In this document: one piece after another, positions 13,301 through 19,912 of the stretch | How the letters are laid out: every line of letters starts with the position of its first letter | Position numbering within the stretch: the stretch's first letter is position 1 | Virus record (IMG/VR): IMGVR_UViG_3300031757_000666 | Location: 1-28,417 of that record | Length of the DNA: 28,417 nucleotides | Source of the DNA: a virus | Direction: 5' to 3' (one strand) | Position numbers and translations under genes: made by a program | The notes under the pieces: model-generated | The model's database searches: none | Told to the model about the DNA's origin: nothing | The model's input: only the letters and a program-made list of their open reading frames with translations

Positions 13301-15175
13301 CGCTTGGAAATATTCAGCATCCGAAGCGACCCACGCTTCAACTTCAACTTCCTCTACTGTGATCTCCCCTACATCTACATCGAACGTCAGTTCGATAACA
13401 ACGGGAACGATTACCGGTTCTGGTGCAGGGGGCAGGGTCGCTGCCGGAGCATCCGGTCGATCCGGAATGGTGACAGTCGGTTCATCGAACACCTGTTCGA
13501 CAACCCGGTAAGCGGTCATGTCAACCTCTACCTCGGCCAGCACCTCGCCCGCTTCATCTTGAATAGCAATATCCAGCGTGTCTCTGACTGGCTCCGACTC
13601 AGGAATTGTGACACCCGGCTGCTCAGGTTCAGGCTCCGGTTCTGGAGCAAAAGCCACCTCAATTTGCTGACCGGCTTCCAGTTCGATCTCAACCTCAAGG
13701 GCATCAACAGCAATCGCGACAGTCGCTTCCTCTATCTCTGCAATTTCGATTGATTCTTCAGAGAAGGCCAACAACGACTGAGCCTCTTCAGGTTCTTCTT
13801 CAACCTCTTCTTCAGCCTCTTCCCACCGTTCCGGCTCTTCCTCCTCCACGATGACCGCTTCAATCTGAACCGATTTCTCCTCGCTCAGAACCAGCAGAGA
13901 GAACTTTTGTTCAGTTTCTTCTTCTATCTGTTCCTCTATTGCTTCTTCGATTCTGTCCCTAGTAGAAGTCGGCTCTTCTACTTCGGGAGTTGGAACATCA
14001 ATCTCTTCGACATCTGCGGAGAACGACTCCACCCCCGGTGGAAGAAACACCAAAACTGGATCAGCGGTACTTGGCCCTGAAATCAGATAACGATAAGTAG
14101 CGCCTTCAATTTCATTAACGAACGCACCATCGTAGTAACCCAGCCTGTCACCTGATTCAGTTTCAATCTTAAGAGCCATCTGCTTGTCACCAGAAGCGGC
14201 AACGGTAAGCATTGTCCCTGACTCTTCTCCCTCTTCCTGAGGGCAGAAACTGCAAGTAAACGGACCGGACCGGGAACGCATCGGAGTGAGTTCCATGGTC
14301 CCCGTCCCACCAAACCAAGCCTCCGATTGTTCCGTGGGGTTGGTCGCAGCAAGGGCATACATCCATTGACCGTCATTGGATACGTCGATCCAACGTTCCT
14401 CGTTAGGCCAGTTGGAATCGTAGATATGGATGCGATAGCCACCGGCCATCTCTTCTACTCGGTAAGGCGTGACGGCGTGTCCGCCCATCTCGCTGTAAAT
14501 ACCGATTGTGAAACCGGTGTGCGGGTTTCCCTTTTCTGCTTCTGAGAAATCGTAGAGAAGAACCTCTGCCAATTCCGTGGGAGACTTCTCTAGATAAGAG
14601 GATGCTTCCTGCTGCACCTCCATGGCGAACTGGGTTACATACCAGTAGGCGATTTCAGAGAGGAGGGCCGGATCCTGCTTGATGAGTTCCGCAACAGTTT
14701 GTGTGTTTTGGAAGGTCGCAAGGGTTTCTATGTCGCCCGCGAGGCGGAGGCTCAACACCGCCAAGCCTTCGCACAGCCCTCCACGCATTGACTTGTTGGC
14801 CTGCGACATCAACTGCAAGATCACCGGATACGGCGTACATTGACCGTCGGTTACATCTGAACAAACTTGGTTGTCGCCGTACAGACGACGCGCCATGTTT
14901 ACTGTCAGGTCTGCTGGTGCTTCCCCACCACCGAAGTTCTCAAAAGAGAAGGTGTCATCTACGGTCGCGTAATTCGGGATGGCGTGATCCGCCAGAGGAA
15001 CTTCCTCAAGAACTACTGAAGCGATAGTGGCAGTAGGGGCAACAGTTGTCGTGACTACATCAGTGGTCGTCGGAGGAAAGAGTGTCGTCGGAGATGCATC
15101 CGGATCTCCGGCAGGGGAGGAACATCCGAATAAGAACAGCGACCCCGCTAGCAGGGTGGCGATAAACCGTTTCAC
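10331..15175 (-). CDS. Giant acidic lipoprotein: papain-like domain, Glu/Asp/Trp-rich repeats, beta-sandwich C-terminus
   Basis: 1614 residues. Residues 1-18 are a lipoprotein signal, MKRFIATLLAGSLFLFGC, with C18 as the lipidated Cys; a Thr/Pro-rich linker follows (to about 55). Residues 75-300 resemble a papain-like fold with C135 in GGLCEGLAV, H233 in GGHAVTPYRV and D253/N255 in IYDSNWP as a candidate triad. About 385-1225 is dominated by Glu, Asp and Trp, with four GPSPTE-type repeats (residues 762-1010) and four Cys pairs (1108-1230). About 1303-1390 is Thr/Val-rich. Residues from about 1460 to the end look like a pre-peptidase C-terminal (PPC)-type beta sandwich. It would sit on the cell surface or be released. 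Function unknown. It follows the 146-residue membrane protein by 4 nt and overlaps ferredoxin by 4 nt. Confidence 0.85.
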   Translation of the reverse strand: MKRFIATLLAGSLFLFGCSSPAGDPDASPTTLFPPTTTDVVTTTVAPTATIASVVLEEVPLADHAIPNYATVDDTFSFENFGGGEAPADLTVNMARRLYGDNQVCSDVTDGQCTPYPVILQLMSQANKSMRGGLCEGLAVLSLRLAGDIETLATFQNTQTVAELIKQDPALLSEIAYWYVTQFAMEVQQEASSYLEKSPTELAEVLLYDFSEAEKGNPHTGFTIGIYSEMGGHAVTPYRVEEMAGGYRIHIYDSNWPNEERWIDVSNDGQWMYALAATNPTEQSEAWFGGTGTMELTPMRSRSGPFTCSFCPQEEGEESGTMLTVAASGDKQMALKIETESGDRLGYYDGAFVNEIEGATYRYLISGPSTADPVLVFLPPGVESFSADVEEIDVPTPEVEEPTSTRDRIEEAIEEQIEEETEQKFSLLVLSEEKSVQIEAVIVEEEEPERWEEAEEEVEEEPEEAQSLLAFSEESIEIAEIEEATVAIAVDALEVEIELEAGQQIEVAFAPEPEPEPEQPGVTIPESEPVRDTLDIAIQDEAGEVLAEVEVDMTAYRVVEQVFDEPTVTIPDRPDAPAATLPPAPEPVIVPVVIELTFDVDVGEITVEEVEVEAWVASDAEYFQAVAEDRIEEVLGASYVEEIESVEEWEAPEIFEEDEIDFVEILLSVDEEYWEDEQWEEVEYDDEYFEEEQELMDDLFGEAVDVEELFEEVESFMEEVEEERIEFFEEHEEFDEEEFWEEYEEEYYEEDFAFQEYDADLEEAWILEEMGLEEWNEDLMGPSPTETVDWEEEDWDIYDEEMDAIWEEEMEDPESWEEELLEELGVEEWPEDWGPSPTESAEWTEDDWDAYDQEWAADEEAMILAEEGFDEWPEDWGPSPSETALWDDGDWEAYDAEQELLWEVNDEEDDEWSLDEDSDLSLEEDWSDEDWMEEEDENVSEDDLWLEEDDEWGNWSAEDEEAWILEEEGLEEWPEDWGPPPSETWEWTEEDWQEYDEEMEAQWEEDWEDMTEEWTEEEWDDWNEFTGEDVDDLEEPELWDDEEDPFTDPEDTGTFDEELLPEPDSPSEEEVDEEQVDEAEVPSEEVDEPEIEETDEPEVEEPEVEEGCSDTDWCEEPPWDEEIEEDPDWEVEDPDWDPDWEPEEPDVCDAESWCEEEPWDEEPWDEEEDPYWDEEVVPWPDEDSPDICDEHWCELQPEEPPEEPVVEEPEPVVPEPSWDPYEGCRGTDACSMAPGGFTSWEAYDAANDPNYYDDWGTPPGGYVTWVDFTVEVEAGIVDAEVAEEYLPEEVQETYIPPPAPVYVPTYTYTNTAVSLQETISTSSSTVQTGTATTTNVTTAESGILTHNSNDGHWHLDTTTVTTTATTVTNTLVDTTTVVARTGTDFVSCLMIDGIQQSGGCSTQRSWNDNETTATVGDAYTEATTTTASASATVGTEEGCAEGGWRGMGDWCIVSSTSRTNYDYVQFTLDEPTSIRIDAETNLTRAQFNTNNEAADPYIYLNWDTHAPEGDHSGDASAVGVGQQIESDDDGGNDCGNTCVNPPSTAVDVDETPTITYCDTGGACSDGVPVIDNVSDQWDSRIVRTNQAAGDYVVRASVYNGNNSGWYRLTIEEVE
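11486..11854 (-). repeat. Four Cys-pair repeats at 36-40 residue spacing
   Basis: In the giant lipoprotein, Cys pairs occur at residues 1108/1114 (CSDTDWC), 1148/1154 (CDAESWC), 1188/1193 (CDEHWC) and 1224/1230 (CRGTDAC). The first members are spaced 40, 40 and 36 residues. Each pair is embedded in Glu/Asp/Trp/Pro-rich sequence with EEPPWDEE-like neighbours. The regular spacing suggests a repeated small module stabilised by one local disulfide, or a metal or calcium site. Nearby, a 15-nt direct tandem repeat (11677-11691 and 11692-11706) encodes EEPWD twice. Confidence 0.8.
12148..12892 (-). repeat. Four degenerate GLEEWPEDWGPSPTE-type protein repeats in the giant lipoprotein
   Basis: Residues 762-1010 contain four copies of a unit: a WILEEEGLEEW-like helix, then PEDWGPSPTET, then a W-x-x-x-D-W-x-x-Y-D segment and an EEM-x-x-x-W-EEE tail. 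The Gly of each G-P-x-P-x-E core is at residue 781, 834, 877 and 978, giving spacings of 53, 43 and 101. The first core reads LMGPSPTET and the others DWGPSPTES, DWGPSPSET and DWGPPPSET. The DNA copies have diverged, so these are old protein repeats and not recent DNA duplications. They are likely to be structural or ligand-binding modules. Confidence 0.85.
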
Positions 15176-15179
15176 GGCT

Positions 15180-15620
15180 CTACTGCCGTTTGCGTTTATT
15201 CTGGTACCAGAAAAGAAAGCCGACTAGAACAACTAACGCGGTAGCGACAATAATAACGGTTACCGATCCACCCGGCGCTCCGCTCATGTCCAACGAAAAG
15301 TTTTTGGTCCCACCGCCAAGAAGATCGTTCTCGGCCTTCATCTCTGCTACTGCCTGCTCCAACTGTTCAACCTTGTAGTTGAGAGCAGCCTCTTCCCCAG
15401 ATGATTGCCAGATGAATCCAAAGGCTCCAGAAATGGCAGCAGGTAGACCAAGGACGTAGGCTATGTTGTCTTTGATGCGGTCAAACAAGCCTGAAGCGTG
15501 TTTAGCCGCACCGACGACAGACATACCTACGCCCTCGGTTACCTCTAAGTCCGTTTCCTCCAGTGCGTTGGAAATATTATCCGCAGCACCTTCCAAGTAT
15601 TTCCGAAGCGCGTCATCCAT
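15180..15620 (-). CDS. Membrane protein with amphipathic region and C-terminal TM segment
   Basis: 146 residues. There is a possible first hydrophobic stretch, AYVLGLPAAISGAFGFIW (about 54-71), then a charged coiled coil (85-102). A strong transmembrane helix, SVTVIIVATALVVLVGFLFW (about 118-137), follows, with a basic KRKRQ end that should face the cytoplasm. It lies 98 bp downstream of the r1t-type holin and 4 nt before the giant lipoprotein, so it may help lysis or act as a membrane partner of the lipoprotein. AGAGG lies about 6 nt upstream of the ATG at 15620. No family recognised. Confidence 0.68.
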   Translation of the reverse strand: MDDALRKYLEGAADNISNALEETDLEVTEGVGMSVVGAAKHASGLFDRIKDNIAYVLGLPAAISGAFGFIWQSSGEEAALNYKVEQLEQAVAEMKAENDLLGGGTKNFSLDMSGAPGGSVTVIIVATALVVLVGFLFWYQNKRKRQ

Positions 15621-15632
15621 AGCAACCTCTTA

Positions 15633-15710
15633 TGGGCTTATGCCCAAGTCACTTAGATGATACCCGCTAACGTAATACGGAAACGGTTAGTTTCTGGTCT
15701 TCCCCGTATT
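15633..15710 (-). other. Two candidate stem-loops in the leader of the membrane-protein gene
   Basis: Between the holin-like gene (ends 15719) and the next start at 15620 lie two inverted repeats. The first is TGGGC-TTAT-GCCCA (15633-15646), just upstream of the ribosome-binding site. The second is an outer pair AATACGG/CCGTATT (15674-15680 and 15704-15710) that encloses GAAAC-GGTTA-GTTTC (15680-15694). No poly-U run follows on the transcribed strand, so a standard intrinsic terminator is unlikely. A translational control element or an RNA-processing site is possible. Confidence 0.4.
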
Positions 15711-15718
15711 CAATGTCC

Positions 15719-15925
15719 TCAAGACATCATCGACGGCGAACGGTCTCCGAACTTACTTGCAGCCCAGCCCTTGATAACTGCGACACCTGCTGACACACCG
15801 GCCATCAGAATCATCTTCCAGTTATCTACGCCAAGGTCCATGACGCTGTTGGTACCCATGGCACCAATAGCGGCTTGAACAAAAGTTGCAATTGTACGTT
15901 CGGCAAGATCCTTGTATTCGGCCAT
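15719..15925 (-). CDS. r1t-type holin-like protein
   Basis: 68 residues with two hydrophobic segments: TFVQAAIGAMGT (about 14-25) and MILMAGVSAGVAVIKGWAA (about 38-56), joined by NSVMDLGVDNWK. The layout matches the r1t-type holin family widespread in actinophages: AEYKDLAERT-like start, T-F-V-Q-A, L-G-x-D-W-K, AGVSAGVAVIK and a hydrophilic C-end. Such holins make membrane lesions that let endolysin reach the cell wall. No endolysin is in the window. GAGGTT lies about 6 nt before the ATG. It is the first gene of the leftward run from the 180-bp divergent gap, which suggests that run is a late operon. Confidence 0.72.
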   Translation of the reverse strand: MAEYKDLAERTIATFVQAAIGAMGTNSVMDLGVDNWKMILMAGVSAGVAVIKGWAASKFGDRSPSMMS

Positions 15926-16105
15926 GAAATAACCTCACATCTCGCCAATATGGACAGCCCTAAGGCTAATGAGAGTTTACTCCACTTGAATATGCTGAAA
16001 GATGAACCTTATACTGTTTCAAATACCGCGTCACTTTCTTCGTATGGATAGTCGCGTGGTGTAGTATAGTCATCATCGCGTATCAGACGAATCTAAGGAC
16101 GGGCG
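15926..16105. promoter_or_regulatory. 180-bp divergent intergenic region; candidate -10 at 16065-16070
   Basis: This gap divides the leftward run starting at 15925 from the rightward run starting at 16106, so it should contain promoters for both. For the rightward side, TATAGT at 16065-16070 lies 36 nt before the ATG with AAGGA in between, but no good -35 is seen. For the leftward side I see only weak candidates. A short inverted repeat AGCC-CTAA-GGCT lies at 15956-15967 in the probable leftward leader. Nothing else is recognisable. Confidence 0.35.
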
Positions 16106-16357
16106 ATGGAATTTGCGAACGTTATTCCAGATGGAACCAAGAAGGTGATCCTGACTCGTGTCATCAAAGAACTAGAGATTGAAATCTGGGACAAATGCAC
16201 GATGATGGGCGTTGATATGGCTGCCCTCGCCGCTGATTATGCTGCTCCGGCTGAACCAGAAGACAGCGACGGCCTAACGTATGTGGGTGAGAGGCAGATC
16301 GAATCACTGAACACACGCATCGTCAGTTGTAAGGCCCAACTAGCAGCATTAGGATAA
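16106..16357 (+). CDS. Small helical protein, first of three related proteins
   Basis: 83 residues, mostly helical. After MEFANVIPDGTKKV, residues 20-45 (LTRVIKELEIEIWDKCTMMGVD) are followed by an Asp/Glu/Pro-rich loop and a helix ending CKAQLAALG. A Cys, a G-V-D and a final Q-L-A-A-L-G recur in the next gene; a related L-G-L-D and helix recur in the protein at 16818. I do not know a family. AAGGA lies 6 nt before the ATG. It begins the rightward run of small proteins, 16106-17117, that precedes the oxygenases. Confidence 0.65.
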   Translation: MEFANVIPDGTKKVILTRVIKELEIEIWDKCTMMGVDMAALAADYAAPAEPEDSDGLTYVGERQIESLNTRIVSCKAQLAALG

Positions 16358-16361
16358 TCAA

Positions 16362-16571
16362 ATGGCTCTCACCGTTGAACAGGTGGCCGCAGCCAAAGCG
16401 GAAGCCAAAGAATTCTTGGAGTATTCCACACAGATACTCTGTCACACGCTTGGCGTAGATCCGGCGACTGTCACCGCTTCTTACACCAATCCAGTTGCCG
16501 TAGATGACGCGTTCTATGAATCCCACGAATGCCTGCGAATTCAACTAGCAGCGCTTGGCGCATTGGCGTAA
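16362..16571 (+). CDS. Small helical protein, paralog of the preceding one
   Basis: 69 residues: helix KAEAKEFLEYSTQILCHTLG, then VDPATVTASYTNPVAVDDA, then ESHECLRIQLAALG. The L-G-V-D after a Cys-containing helix and the end Q-L-A-A-L-G align with the previous protein, in which the spacing is similar. This points to an old local duplication. Spacing to the previous stop is 4 nt, with AGGA in the end of that gene as its ribosome-binding site. Function unknown. Confidence 0.62.
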   Translation: MALTVEQVAAAKAEAKEFLEYSTQILCHTLGVDPATVTASYTNPVAVDDAFYESHECLRIQLAALGALA

Positions 16572-16574
16572 GTC

Positions 16575-16814
16575 ATGGCTGAAAAGAATCAGCAGGACAT
16601 CGCCAAAGAGGCCGGTAAAACCCTCCTAACAGAAACACTGCTGTTCGACCCTCTCGTTATGGAAGGAACAGACGGTCTTAGCCCTGTCGGTAAGTGGCGC
16701 GAGAACGAGCCTATTCATTGGAATCAGGAACTAGCCGTTTGGGAATACAAGTCTGACGCGAGCATATTCGCGTGTAGTCGCATGGATCCCGACACCGATG
16801 CGCGTGGGAACTGA
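16575..16814 (+). CDS. Hypothetical protein
   Basis: 79 residues. The N-terminus MAEKNQQDIAKEAGKTLLTE is helical. The middle (VGKWRENEPIHWNQELAVWEY) has three Trp and no catalytic motif that I can name. The start is 3 nt after the previous stop and the gene is followed 3 nt later by the next ATG, so this is a tight operon. I do not recognise it. Confidence 0.55.
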   Translation: MAEKNQQDIAKEAGKTLLTETLLFDPLVMEGTDGLSPVGKWRENEPIHWNQELAVWEYKSDASIFACSRMDPDTDARGN

Positions 16815-16817
16815 CCA

Positions 16818-17117
16818 ATGGCTGCTCGTAGCACTCCCGGCAACTCGTACTCTGCTTCTGCGGAATTAGAATTTTGTGAATCGCAAATAGCGAAAATGAT
16901 GTTCATCCTTGGTTTGGACTGGGCCAATATTGACTCCACATCCATTGATGACATGCTTGACAAAATCAATGAAAACTATTGGCTGAATCCAAATGGTGGT
17001 GCTGAAGACGGACAAGGACGCGCCCCCGAAGACTATCTAAGAGCCAATAACAACCTTCTCGCAATCTTGACACGACGCAACTGGTATTGGCGTCACATGG
17101 CCATAGGGGTGTCGTAA
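16818..17117 (+). CDS. Small helical protein related to the two at 16106-16571
   Basis: 99 residues. Helix AELEFCESQIAKMMFILGLD, then an acidic loop with Asn and Gly, then a helix around APEDYLRANNNLLAILTRR. The pattern Cys-helix-L-G-L-D, acidic loop, closing helix with N/Q and L-A-x-L matches the two smaller relatives at 16106 and 16362, with a longer loop. Last residues RRNWYWRHMAIGVS are rich in Arg and Trp. The stop shares one base with the next ATG (TAATG). No function known. Confidence 0.6.
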   Translation: MAARSTPGNSYSASAELEFCESQIAKMMFILGLDWANIDSTSIDDMLDKINENYWLNPNGGAEDGQGRAPEDYLRANNNLLAILTRRNWYWRHMAIGVS

Positions 17118-17863
17118 TGGCTCACGCATGGTTTGAAACCAACCTGATCTCCAAGTCGCTATCCACCCTCGGAGACAAGCACGATCAAGCGTGGAACGAT
17201 TCAACCGTTGACTACATCAACGCGTGGTCAGCGCACGACACTGCCATGAATACTGACCGGCGAGCAGTAGCCACAGGAAACGACGCCGAACTTCATTGGT
17301 GGACGATGATTCAAACCAACATTCCCGGCTGGGACGCAAATGTTTGGTCAGCCGAAATGCGAAGCGCATTGTTTACAGAATGCATTAACGCCACCAACTC
17401 TTTGTGGGCAATCGGGATACCAGAAACGTGGATGACGGAGCAAATGAACGACCGCTCCAAGAACGTCACACTAGTCAATGACCGATTTCTGTACGGATAT
17501 GAACAGTTTTACCTGTCCCAAAGTGCAGCGTCCGCATACTCTGACACACAGTATTCCACCATGGACGTTCAAGATATTCTGGCTGGCACCAACGCCGGAA
17601 CCTTCGACTATGTTCATGTTCGCATGGCGGATCTAATTGACACTTCCACCAAGTTGGTAGACGGCTACTTGTCCATGCTGGCTGTCGGTGGAATCATGCA
17701 CATCGAAGACTCTGGCATGTTCGGACAAATCTACACCAACCATCAGGCGCTACATAAACATTACGCAACCAGAACCAACAGGCATCTTTTGACCAAGGAC
17801 AACCTGCTGGTATTCCATCTCGTCACCGATGATGGAACAACCATCATAAAACGAGTGTCTTAA
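17117..17863 (+). CDS. Hypothetical protein with a possible degenerate class I methyltransferase fold
   Basis: 248 residues from the ATG at 17117, which overlaps the previous stop (TAATG) and follows AGGGG by 7 nt. The first 90 residues are helical and Trp-rich (DHQAWNDSTVDYIN-like and LHWWTMIQTNIPGWD). A later part looks Rossmann-like: SLWAIGIPETWMTEQM, VTLVNDRF, TFDYVHVRMADLID and YLSMLAVGGIMHIED. That matches the order strand 1, strand 2, strand 4 and strand 5 of a SAM-dependent methyltransferase, but the Gly-rich loop is missing. It may be inactive, may use another ligand, or may be unrelated. A 17-nt gap leads to the first P4H-like oxygenase, so a shared pathway is possible. Confidence 0.5.
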   Translation: MAHAWFETNLISKSLSTLGDKHDQAWNDSTVDYINAWSAHDTAMNTDRRAVATGNDAELHWWTMIQTNIPGWDANVWSAEMRSALFTECINATNSLWAIGIPETWMTEQMNDRSKNVTLVNDRFLYGYEQFYLSQSAASAYSDTQYSTMDVQDILAGTNAGTFDYVHVRMADLIDTSTKLVDGYLSMLAVGGIMHIEDSGMFGQIYTNHQALHKHYATRTNRHLLTKDNLLVFHLVTDDGTTIIKRVS

Positions 17864-17880
17864 TCTGCTAAAATCTGCTC

Positions 17881-18906
17881 ATGGCCTTAGTTAGAGAGTA
17901 CCCCGGATGCAGAACCCCGATCCCTTACGTCTCCGAAGCAGACTGTGAATACATCGGAGGTCTAGAGGTACACGACTATGGGGCAGGGGTTACCGTATTT
18001 CGCAATGTCATAGACGTAGACCAGCCTAGATTATTTGAATACATAGACAAATATGCCGTGCATTCAACGCCGGGAGTGTTTCTCAAAGAAGAAAACGGCG
18101 AGCAGTGGTGCGAAGACCTAGAAGGCAGGAAGCATCCAGTAGCAACCTATTACAGAAATCCATATCGACTTGGTGGATTTGGTAACAGCAAACCCGTCAT
18201 GGATAAAACTCCTAAGGACATCGCGGAGTTCTTCTATGAAAACGAGAATCAAATCTATCTGTGCCTAATGAAATACATAGACATATACACCCATGTTCTC
18301 AACTCATTGTGGTGGCGCTTTAGGGGCAATGTTCTCAAGTATTATCCCAACGGAGCAATCGGAATGCATAGCGACAATGACACCAGTCGCAAGACCAGAG
18401 ACGGGCAGCGATACGAAACTGATCGTCCTGAAGCCATCTTCCAAGTTCTTTCCACCATCACCTATTACAACGATTGCGTGGACACGGAAGAAGAACTAGA
18501 CGGAACCAATTTCACGGGTGGAGAGATGTGGTTTCCGTTCCTTAACAATCTTACTTACAAGCCGCGTACCGGAGACATTCTGTTCTTCCCCGCGAACTAT
18601 GTTGGTTCACACGGTGTACGAGACATCACTGGTGGCATAAGGTACGACTACCAATCTGTGTTTGGTCAAGGAATACATACAGACGAACCTTCCCCTTTGG
18701 TTCCGATTTATGAATCAGATGCCGGACATTGGTGTCAGGCCATTTACCTGCCATGGCTTCATCAGGATTGGGAAAGGTTTACCCAATCTCCACATTCAAG
18801 GTGGAACACCAAAGGCGAAGGACCACCCAACGGTGAGATCAATCCATTATTGCGACCTGTCGAATCCGACCCAGAAGGCCCACTGATGTCCTATGAACAT
18901 ATTTGA
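17881..18906 (+). CDS. Prolyl-4-hydroxylase-like Fe(II)/2OG oxygenase, paralog group member 1
   Basis: 341 residues. The iron triad is H163-S-D165 in GMHSDND and H244 in GSHGVRD, with R254 in GGIRYDY for 2OG. Between them lie TITYYND, EEELDGTNFTGGEMWFPF and GDILFFPANY, which give the double-stranded beta-helix core. An N-terminal helical region of about 150 residues contains a shared WWRFRGNVLKYY element just before the core. Three neighbouring proteins (18893, 19909, 22958) repeat this layout closely, and 21423 more loosely. It is the first of three tandem copies. The family includes protein and free amino-acid hydroxylases; substrate is open. No clear ribosome-binding site is present. Confidence 0.92.
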   Translation: MALVREYPGCRTPIPYVSEADCEYIGGLEVHDYGAGVTVFRNVIDVDQPRLFEYIDKYAVHSTPGVFLKEENGEQWCEDLEGRKHPVATYYRNPYRLGGFGNSKPVMDKTPKDIAEFFYENENQIYLCLMKYIDIYTHVLNSLWWRFRGNVLKYYPNGAIGMHSDNDTSRKTRDGQRYETDRPEAIFQVLSTITYYNDCVDTEEELDGTNFTGGEMWFPFLNNLTYKPRTGDILFFPANYVGSHGVRDITGGIRYDYQSVFGQGIHTDEPSPLVPIYESDAGHWCQAIYLPWLHQDWERFTQSPHSRWNTKGEGPPNGEINPLLRPVESDPEGPLMSYEHI

Positions 18907-19912
18907 TGCTTCCACCCCTGAAATAACCGATGACACCTTAAGGGAAATCCAAAACCTAGAGGCAGATCATCTTGGTGGAGGCGTAGTCAAATTTGGCAAT
19001 ACCTGCACAGTGGACCCCTCATTCTTGTCTTGGGTTGACGACAACGCTTCTGAAGCCTTTGAACAGAACTGGACTTACGAAACAGACGAAGCCGGAAACA
19101 CCTACGCCCTTAATATTGATCGCAACAAGTTCTCGCTTGAACAAGTCAAGATGGTGCCGACTCGTCTGTTACAGCCGGTCAAACACGACACTCCTCAAGA
19201 CATCGTTGACATCTTTCAACATTACGAAGCCGCCATCTACAAATGCCTAATCAAATATATAGACATGTTCCCTCTTGTGTTGGGCACTATTTGGTGGCGT
19301 TCTAGGGGACACGTTCTACATTACGATCCGGGCAGTTTCTTGGGGGTACATAACGACAACGACGCCAACTACAGAGCCTTGGATGGGCAACGATTTATTC
19401 CCCACGCACAGAATGGCTCTCGTCAAACACTTGCCATTATCTTGTATCTAAACAACGGCATCAAAGATCCCGAAGAATTGGATGGCACCAACTACCTCGG
19501 TGGGGAAATCACATTCCCTTATCTGGACATTGAACACCAAGGACAAATAGGCGACGTTCTAATCTTCCCATCCAACTTCATGGCATCGCATGGAGTGAAC
19601 ACAGTTATCGAAGGCACTCGGTACTCGTATCTAGAATTCCTATCTCACGGAAGCCCCTCGCCGGAAGTAATGGTCGAAGTGTTTGAACCCGACGAAATAC
19701 AAGCATGGTGTGAGCCGCACTGGCTAATGGGCATCTACGAAGATTACGCCAAGTACGCACTCAAGACGCAGCAAGGCAACACGGACAAAACAGCAACTAG
19801 TTCTGTCAACCCGGTGTTTCAAAACAGATCGCTAGAGGGGGAGGTAGGACTAAAGAAGGCGTATGCCCACGAAGATGTTGTAGAACAGAATCTGGTAAGA
19901 GGACAGTCGTGA
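18893..19912 (+). CDS. P4H-like Fe(II)/2OG oxygenase, paralog group member 2
   Basis: 339 residues. The triad is H153-N-D155 in GVHNDND and H233 in ASHGVNT, with R243 in GTRYSYLEF. Shared landmarks are HLGGGVVKF at the start, CLIKYIDMFPLVL, WWRSRGHVLHYD, EELDGTNYLGGEITFPYLD and GDVLIFPSNF. The last 70 residues (after CEPHWLMGIYEDY) form an extension also seen in member 1, with a similar CQAIYLPWLHQDW. The ATG lies 14 nt inside the end of member 1, so the two are likely co-translated. Divergence shows an old duplication, not a recent one. Confidence 0.92.
   Translation: MNIFDASTPEITDDTLREIQNLEADHLGGGVVKFGNTCTVDPSFLSWVDDNASEAFEQNWTYETDEAGNTYALNIDRNKFSLEQVKMVPTRLLQPVKHDTPQDIVDIFQHYEAAIYKCLIKYIDMFPLVLGTIWWRSRGHVLHYDPGSFLGVHNDNDANYRALDGQRFIPHAQNGSRQTLAIILYLNNGIKDPEELDGTNYLGGEITFPYLDIEHQGQIGDVLIFPSNFMASHGVNTVIEGTRYSYLEFLSHGSPSPEVMVEVFEPDEIQAWCEPHWLMGIYEDYAKYALKTQQGNTDKTATSSVNPVFQNRSLEGEVGLKKAYAHEDVVEQNLVRGQS

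Noticed and set aside
11303-13753. Many long plus-strand open frames inside the giant acidic gene, some Ser/Pro/His-rich.
   Set aside because: They are antisense shadows: GAA/GAG/TGG/GAT-rich codons read on the other strand give Ser-, Leu- and Pro-rich frames with few stops. The minus-strand frame has a signal peptide and domains.
10331-15175. The papain-like domain of the giant protein considered as an endolysin.
   Set aside because: It is preceded by a lipoprotein signal and a Thr-rich linker, and has no cell-wall-binding domain or typical CHAP/NlpC motif, so a lysis role is not supported.
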